DNA from: Dasyornis broadbenti | Lineage: Eukaryota; Chordata; Aves; Passeriformes; Dasyornithidae | DNA: 64,000 bases | Reading direction: 5' to 3' | Assembly: GCA_013397935.1 (NCBI GenBank) | Contig: VZRN01003374.1 | Location: 1-64,000, forward strand | Part shown: positions 58,464 to 64,000 of the stretch, one piece after another | Layout of the letters: each line of letters begins with the position of its first letter | Position numbering within the stretch: position 1 is the first letter of the stretch | The notes under the pieces: model-generated | Database searches by the model: none | What the model was told of the DNA's origin: nothing | What the model saw: only the letters and a program-made list of their open reading frames with translations | Program-made: the position numbers and the translations under genes

Positions 58464-59445
58464 TTAGAAAAATTATTCCAGATGGCTATTTTATCCTCTT
58501 AACAATCTAAGTTTAGAATGAAAAAAATTTTTTAAAAATAGAGGGATGGGATCAGAAATGGGAAGAGTCTGAAGAAAAAGAGCAACTTGTGCTGTGTGGT
58601 TTCTGTGGGGGTTTTTTGGTGGTTTTTTTGTTTGTTTTGGGTTTTTTTCTGTTTTGTTGGTTTTGTTTTGTTTGTTTTTTGTTTTTTGTTTTGTTTGTTT
58701 TTTGGGGTTTTTTTTATTGCTTGTATTGTGTCAGAATAATTACCTATATTGTGATAATGTAATTGTTTAAATCTATGACTGGACCAATTTCTTTTCAAAC
58801 CTATGTGGTAGCTTAAAAGTAACAAAAGCCAAAGAAACAAGCAATTAGGAAAAAATAGTAGTGTTCTGGCTTATCTCAGGGGTATTTTTCCACTCAGCTT
58901 TTTTTTTTTCTTTGTTGTTAATTTGCATCATCATTCTTCTGAGCTGGAATCCTCAGAAAAAAAAAAGATTAATAGTTTCTCTGATTTTAAGAGTCTTGGT
59001 ATGTTTAGAACTTTTTGAGTCTTCAGGTGAGATACTTCTCTTTTCTATTTTTATAGACAAGAAATCTCTAAACATATTCATATTTCTGACAGTGTATGTT
59101 ATTCTGATTAGATAGGTATGAAAGTTAGGAGCTGTCTTTTATTTGATAAAGTTTTGATATAAACTTCTACCTGTACCTATTGAAAATTGGATAATCTTAC
59201 TTTAAAAGAATTCTACACACTGTAAGTGCTTTGTAAGATTTAATTGTAAGATTTAATTGATACATTTTTGTAATGTATAATGTTTTTATAAAACCTGCAA
59301 AATTTTTAAAATCACTTAATCTTGTCTTATTTTTTGAATGCTTTCTGAAAGCTGTATGGGACTGACTGCATGAGTGATATTTGTAAATTGGGTCCAGAGT
59401 ATCAGTTCATTCTAATGGGGTCTCAGTGTGTCCAACATACTGTAG
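58464..59445 (+). other. Probable TRANK1 3' UTR
   Basis: The AT-rich stretch after the stop codon contains no canonical AATAAA or ATTAAA; I checked it line by line. The variant TATAAA occurs near 59158 and 59286. The transcript may end at a variant signal here or run into the LTR that follows. Confidence 0.5.
58601..58728 (+). repeat. (G)T-rich low-complexity tract in the 3' UTR
   Basis: About 125 bases made almost only of T runs broken by G or GG (units such as GTTTT and GTTTGTTTT). An open frame on the opposite strand is an artefact of this composition. Confidence 0.9.
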
Positions 59446-60023
59446 TGTCCTGGTTTTGGCTGGGATAGAGTTAATTTTCTTCTTTGTAGCTTGTATACTG
59501 CTGTATATTTGAATTTAGTATGAGAATAATATTGACAACACAGTGATGCTTTGAGTGTTGCTGAGCAGCGCTTACCCGAAATCAAGGACTTTTCAATTTC
59601 CCATGCTCTGGCAGGGAGCGGGTGCACAAGAAACTGGGAGGGAGCATGGCCAGGACAGTTGACCTGAACTGGGCCAAGGGACATTCCATGGCATAAAACA
59701 TCTTCTCAGCACATAAACTGGGAGGAGTTGGATGGGAGGGGTTGAGCATCCGTTGGGGTGGTGGGGGAGGTTGAGCAATTTTATTGAGCATCACTGTTTT
59801 TCTTGGGTTTTATTCCACTCCCTCTTTTTAATCTCCATTTTCAATAAAATAATTATTGTTGTCGTTATTACTGTATTTTACGTAATTTCAATTAAACTGT
59901 TCTTATCTCAACCCACAGGTTTTACTCTTTCCTCAGATTCTTGTCCCCATCCCACAGGGAAGGTTGGAAGGTGAGTGAGCAGCTGTGTGGTAATTAGTTG
60001 CTGGCTGGGATTAAACCACAACA
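59446..60023 (+). mobile_element. Solo LTR of an avian endogenous retrovirus, with perfect 5-bp target duplication
   Basis: The element begins TGTCCTGGTTTTGGCTGGGA and ends ACCACAACA (578 bp, TG...CA). It is flanked by TGTAG at 59441-59445 and again at 60024-60028. It has AATAAA at 59843-59848. No internal retroviral sequence adjoins it, so it is a solo LTR left by recombination. The 5-bp duplication suits ERVL- or ERV1-type elements. Degenerate relatives in this window are at 10931, 15498 and, reversed, 31849. Confidence 0.9.
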
Positions 60024-60028
60024 TGTAG

Positions 60029-63000
60029 TCTCCTTTAGCAACATTTTTAATTAATGCATTTGCATATTAAACATAATTAGAATATTGTTTAGTTGTTGAA
60101 ATAGTTTGTCTTTAAAAGGGTTCCTCTTTGTATACATAACAAATTGCTTCAATAATTACCTTTTGTCAAAAACTGAATCACTTCTTATTGTGCTCAGTGT
60201 TGTGGAAATGGGACATTTTACATGGGTAAAAATTAAATACTGCTGTAGAATGGAGCTACGTGGGCAGCAGTAAAAATTTTCTATTCCATTGTAAAATTGT
60301 AAAAAGACACTCTTTCCAGGTATTTCTTCTTAAAGAAGTCTTATTGCTTAAGCAAGCATTTAGAAGATAGTTTAGAAACATACACTGATGAGATGTAATG
60401 CATGTCACTTGCACTGTGTAGAAGTCAAGAATTAAGAAAGCTGGATCATTAATGTAATTTATTGGGCTTTGTTTTCTGTAATGACAGGTATTTTGCGGAA
60501 ACTGTCCTGATTAATTTCTCAGCTTCACGATTTACATTTGTGGCAGTAAACATTATACCTAAACTTTTTAAGGACAACTACAATTTCAAAATCCTTGCTT
60601 GCCACATTTTAAAGATTTAATTATTATATTTTTTCTTTCTCTTTATGGAAAAAAAAACCCAACTTAAATATTATCACAAAATGTCAAGCAAAGGGGAAAC
60701 AAAGAAAAAGAAGTAAGAAAGGAAGTTATCAAGAACTTAATCTCGGGTACCTTTCCTTGGAGCAGGGACTTGTGAACCCTAATGTGGTTCCATGCAACCC
60801 ACAGTTTTTTCTCTGACTTTGAATCAGCACTCCAGATGGAACTTACTTCAATGACATATGAAATACTGACTGCTAGACAAAAATAATGGCAATTCAAATT
60901 TCAGAACTTACTGTTTCAGAAATATATTAGGTCAAGATTTCAGTAAAGTTCAAGCAGAGATAGGAAATCTAGTTGGATCTCCAGACCAGTATCACTGCTT
61001 TAACGGTTTCTTCACCTATGCTGGTCTGCATAAATAAATGTGAACTTTCCTTTTCCATGGCAGTCTCTTCAAATAACAGTGATCTCAGTGTATTAATCCT
61101 ATTTGCATGTTACATTAGCAAAATAAATTTGCCCAGATATACCCTTTGGTTGTGGGGGTTTTCTTCTGTTTTTTCCCTTTCTTTTTTTTTTAAAAATCTC
61201 TCTCACTTCTGGTGGAAGCTCCAGTGTTCTGGCACCAGCTAATGCCTATGACTCAAAGGGCTTAAGACCCACGACAGGTGCCTAAGTATGCCTAAGTGAG
61301 ATGCATATTGCACGGAAACCTTGGAACTAAGCGGTGGATGCAGGCTGTGGAGCTAATCCGCCCACTGCTGCCTGTCTAAGCCATGTTGAAAAGAATTTTG
61401 AAAAGGCTTCAAAAGCTCAAGAACGGGTGACTTAAAATCTCTCTCCCTGATGATACAAAAATGACACTTAAATGAAAATGAAGATGAAACTACTTAGTGG
61501 ACTTGGAAGATGGGGTGTCCTAAAGATGACAAGTCTCCCAATTCCAGACTCCCCAAGAAAAAAAGTCTCTTGCTTGCTTGAACCTCATATTAATGTAAAG
61601 GACTGTGTGGTAAATGATGTGTGCTTTTTACCTTTTTTCCTTCTTTCCCTTAAAAGCATTTTTTCATTATACTGCCCACAGTTTTATTCCAAAACACTTT
61701 TCTGACAGTCAGCTGTTACAAACTCTGACTCAGCAAATCATTTAAATACTTGCCATTTTTAAAGCATTTGCTATCATTCCTAAAGGGAAGCCTTTTACCT
61801 CTCTACTTACTGAAAACATAGGAGGAAAGAAATTGTCTTATCTCTGTAAATAAATTAAAAAGTTTTCCTGCCAGCAACCCCAGTGACAGCATTTGCTGAA
61901 AACCAGTTAGGAAGCATCCTTCCTCACTTGAAAGGGACCACAGCTGTTGCTAATGAGCTTCAACCTTTTTTGTTGGGAGTATTAAAAAAGTTAAATACAG
62001 AACAGAAGAGCTAAAAATATATAACCAGCAATAACAAAGTGGCAACTAAAATAAGATAGATGGGGACACACTACTATATCTGTATTCACTGAAATGGTTA
62101 TTGCTGATCAGCACAGGAAGGATGTGGACCTGTGAGTGAAGTGACACTCCACTCACAGGAGTGACATGAAGATAATAGGAGGGCTGGAGCATCTCCTATG
62201 TGAAAACAGGCATGAGAGAGTTGGGGTTGTTCAGCATGGGGAAGGCTCCAAGGACATCTTCTTAGAGCATCTTCTACTACTTAAAGGTGGCCACAAGAGA
62301 GCTGGAGAGGGACTTTTTGCAAGGTCATGTAGTGTTAGGACAAGGGGGAACTGCTTTTAAGTGACAGAGGATAGGTTTAGATTAGACATTAGGAAGAAAT
62401 TCTTCACTGTGAGGGTGGTGAGGCACTGGAACAGGTTGCCCAGAGAAGCTGTGGATGTCTTATCCGTGGCAGTGCTCAAGGCCAGGCTGGATGGGGCTTT
62501 GAGTAAATTAGTCTAGTGGCAAATGTCCCTTACCATGGTGGGGGAGTTGGAACTACATGATCTTTGAGGTCCCTTCCAACCCAAACTGTTCTATAATTCA
62601 ATTTTCATTAAAACTTTCACATCTACGCTTAACACAGCAAGACCCAGAGACACCTTGGTATTAGATTTATGGCATGCCTGTCTGTTAGCTCGTAACTCAG
62701 AAATGTGTTAGCAAAGTACCAGGCAACACCTCTGCTCTTTATCTTCTTGTGGTAGATGTCAGAAATTTTGAATATCTTTGCTAAAGCTCTCTGTAAGAGC
62801 TGGTGTGCTGGGGAGTGGAAGAGTTTATGTACTTTTATTGTGTAATTTTCATTACTACATTCATACACCAAGATTTCTGACTGTAGACATACTCAATATC
62901 TATGTGAAATACTTAAGAGTTAGATAGCTAAACACGAAAGCAATTGAATTGCCAGATTAATAACCATTACAAATAAGTATTTTGAGAATTAGAGCATTTG

Positions 63001-64000
63001 TTTCAGTTTTCTGACATGGACTTCTGTTACTGTTTTCAGCCTGTCATCTGAGCATGGTATATGCATGTGCACAGGTAGTGTGTATTCATACTCTTATCTT
63101 TGCTGTGTTCATCCTGCCTTGTTGCAAAAGGATGGGTTGCAGTGCCTTTGAAGCCTGTTATGGTTGTTCTGTGCTGCTTGATCTATGCAAATAGTTCCAA
63201 ATTCTTTGGAAAGAAATTGGTAGGAGATTGTTACCTCCCTAGAGCCCATCTTCTGCTTAGGCTGGACACAAAGTTTCATGGTTTAAAGGTGTAGTTGCTA
63301 GTGTTTTAAATAGTATTGATACTGTTGACATAAGTTACTTTCTTTGGTCTTCTGATCAACTGGTTTCTTAACTGTTCTGTATAAACCAGCACTGAAACTT
63401 TAGCAAACAATTGACAGAAATAGGTTGTCTCTTCAACCTTCTGCAGGCAAATAATAGTCATACCAGAAAGTAGTTTTTATTAAGTCTTGTAGAAGTATAT
63501 CCTTGCAAGTCCCTTTTGTGAAGGGGTGAGTAGGTCTTTACTGAAGCTACATTACACAAGTTTAGTGCTATATACCTCTCTGCGTACTATTCTTTGTAGA
63601 ATTAGCTGGTCTTGTACTACATTGATGGTAGTTATGGACAGGGTCTCCAAAACTAGAAGAGCCCTTGCGCATAGAGATGCTTGACAGGGTGCTGAAGCAA
63701 AGTAATTCAGGTGCTTAATTTCTATGGAGAAAGTTGGGTACCTCATTATGGTTTACGGAGCAAAAGAGCACTGAGCTGAAAGGTTCTGGTGACCTGAAAT
63801 GGTGTTTCAGATGTCAGAAGACATGCAGAAAGGAAGCTGCTGAATACAGGTGAGTTACAGACCCTTGGTGTCTTGGAGTTTTGACTGGGGAAGTCTGGGT
63901 GAAGGAGTGCCTGAAGTGTGGGACATGGAAACCTTCAGGTGTCTCCCTGTCAAAAGAATAGATCAGAGTTCTTCACTTTCACCAGGAGACAGACAGAAAA
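60029..64000. other. 3' flank, no gene recognised
   Basis: Apart from the CR1 at 62177-62597, there is no credible coding exon, CpG island or RNA gene on either strand. Short A and T runs only. Confidence 0.6.
62177..62597 (+). mobile_element. CR1 LINE 3' fragment in the 3' flank
   Basis: It runs from AGGAGGGCTGGAGCATCTCC through TTAGATTAGACATTAGGAAG and GAACAGGTTGCCCAGAGAAG to the tail CCCAAACTGTTCTATAATTC. 5'-truncated. Confidence 0.9.

Noticed and set aside
58532..58840. 102-codon Lys/Thr-rich open frame on the - strand
   Set aside because: It is the complement of the (G)T-rich low-complexity tract in the 3' UTR.

Overview
The window is vertebrate nuclear DNA, almost certainly from a bird. 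It has long GT-AG introns, a CpG-island promoter, CR1 LINE fragments with the usual 3' tail resembling ATTCTATGA, and several LTRs of avian endogenous retrovirus families. One begins TGTCCTGGTTTTGGCTGGG and ends in a CCACAACA-type terminus, which I associate with passerine and related birds. I see no bacterial or viral genome organisation, no tRNA or rRNA genes and no CRISPR.

One protein-coding gene dominates the window on the + strand. It is the orthologue of TRANK1 (TPR and ankyrin repeat-containing protein 1, formerly LBA1). I could trace 23 coding exons from an ATG at 18408 to a TAA at 58463. Every junction is GT-AG, every phase matches, and the joined frame is open for 2970 codons. The human protein, from memory, is about 2925 residues. 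The domain order is N-terminal TPR repeats, an ankyrin region, a UvrD/Rep-type superfamily 1 helicase core spread over exons 12-16, a TPR-like helical region (exons 17-21), and a long C-terminal region with cysteine/histidine clusters. A CpG island at about 8330-9130 is the probable promoter and first non-coding exon, which implies a 5' intron of about 9.5 kb.

Layout: 1-8330 is intergenic. It holds LTR pieces on the - strand (about 4303-4560 and 7590-8139), a 92-base inverted repeat pair (5121/5812) and small tandem repeats. 8330-9130 is the CpG island. 9130-18406 is the 5' intron, with a CR1 and four LTR copies. 18407-58463 holds the coding exons. Their introns carry a dense CR1 cluster (23.7-28.0 kb, including a head-to-head inverted pair), an antisense LTR (31.8-32.4 kb), a 2.6-kb CR1 ORF2 relic (45.4-47.9 kb) and one 45-base assembly gap in poly(A). 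58464-64000 is the 3' flank, with a (G)T-rich tract, a solo LTR with a perfect 5-bp target duplication that holds the first AATAAA after the stop codon, and one more CR1.

There is no operon-like cooperation because there is only one gene. The points of interest are the gene's architecture (helicase motifs all retained, with a large acidic insertion between motifs I and Ia), its run of frame-neutral exons, two perfect ETS-IRF composite motifs in the promoter island, and the way retroelements may affect its transcript ends and RNA structure. I found no convincing undescribed multi-gene system.
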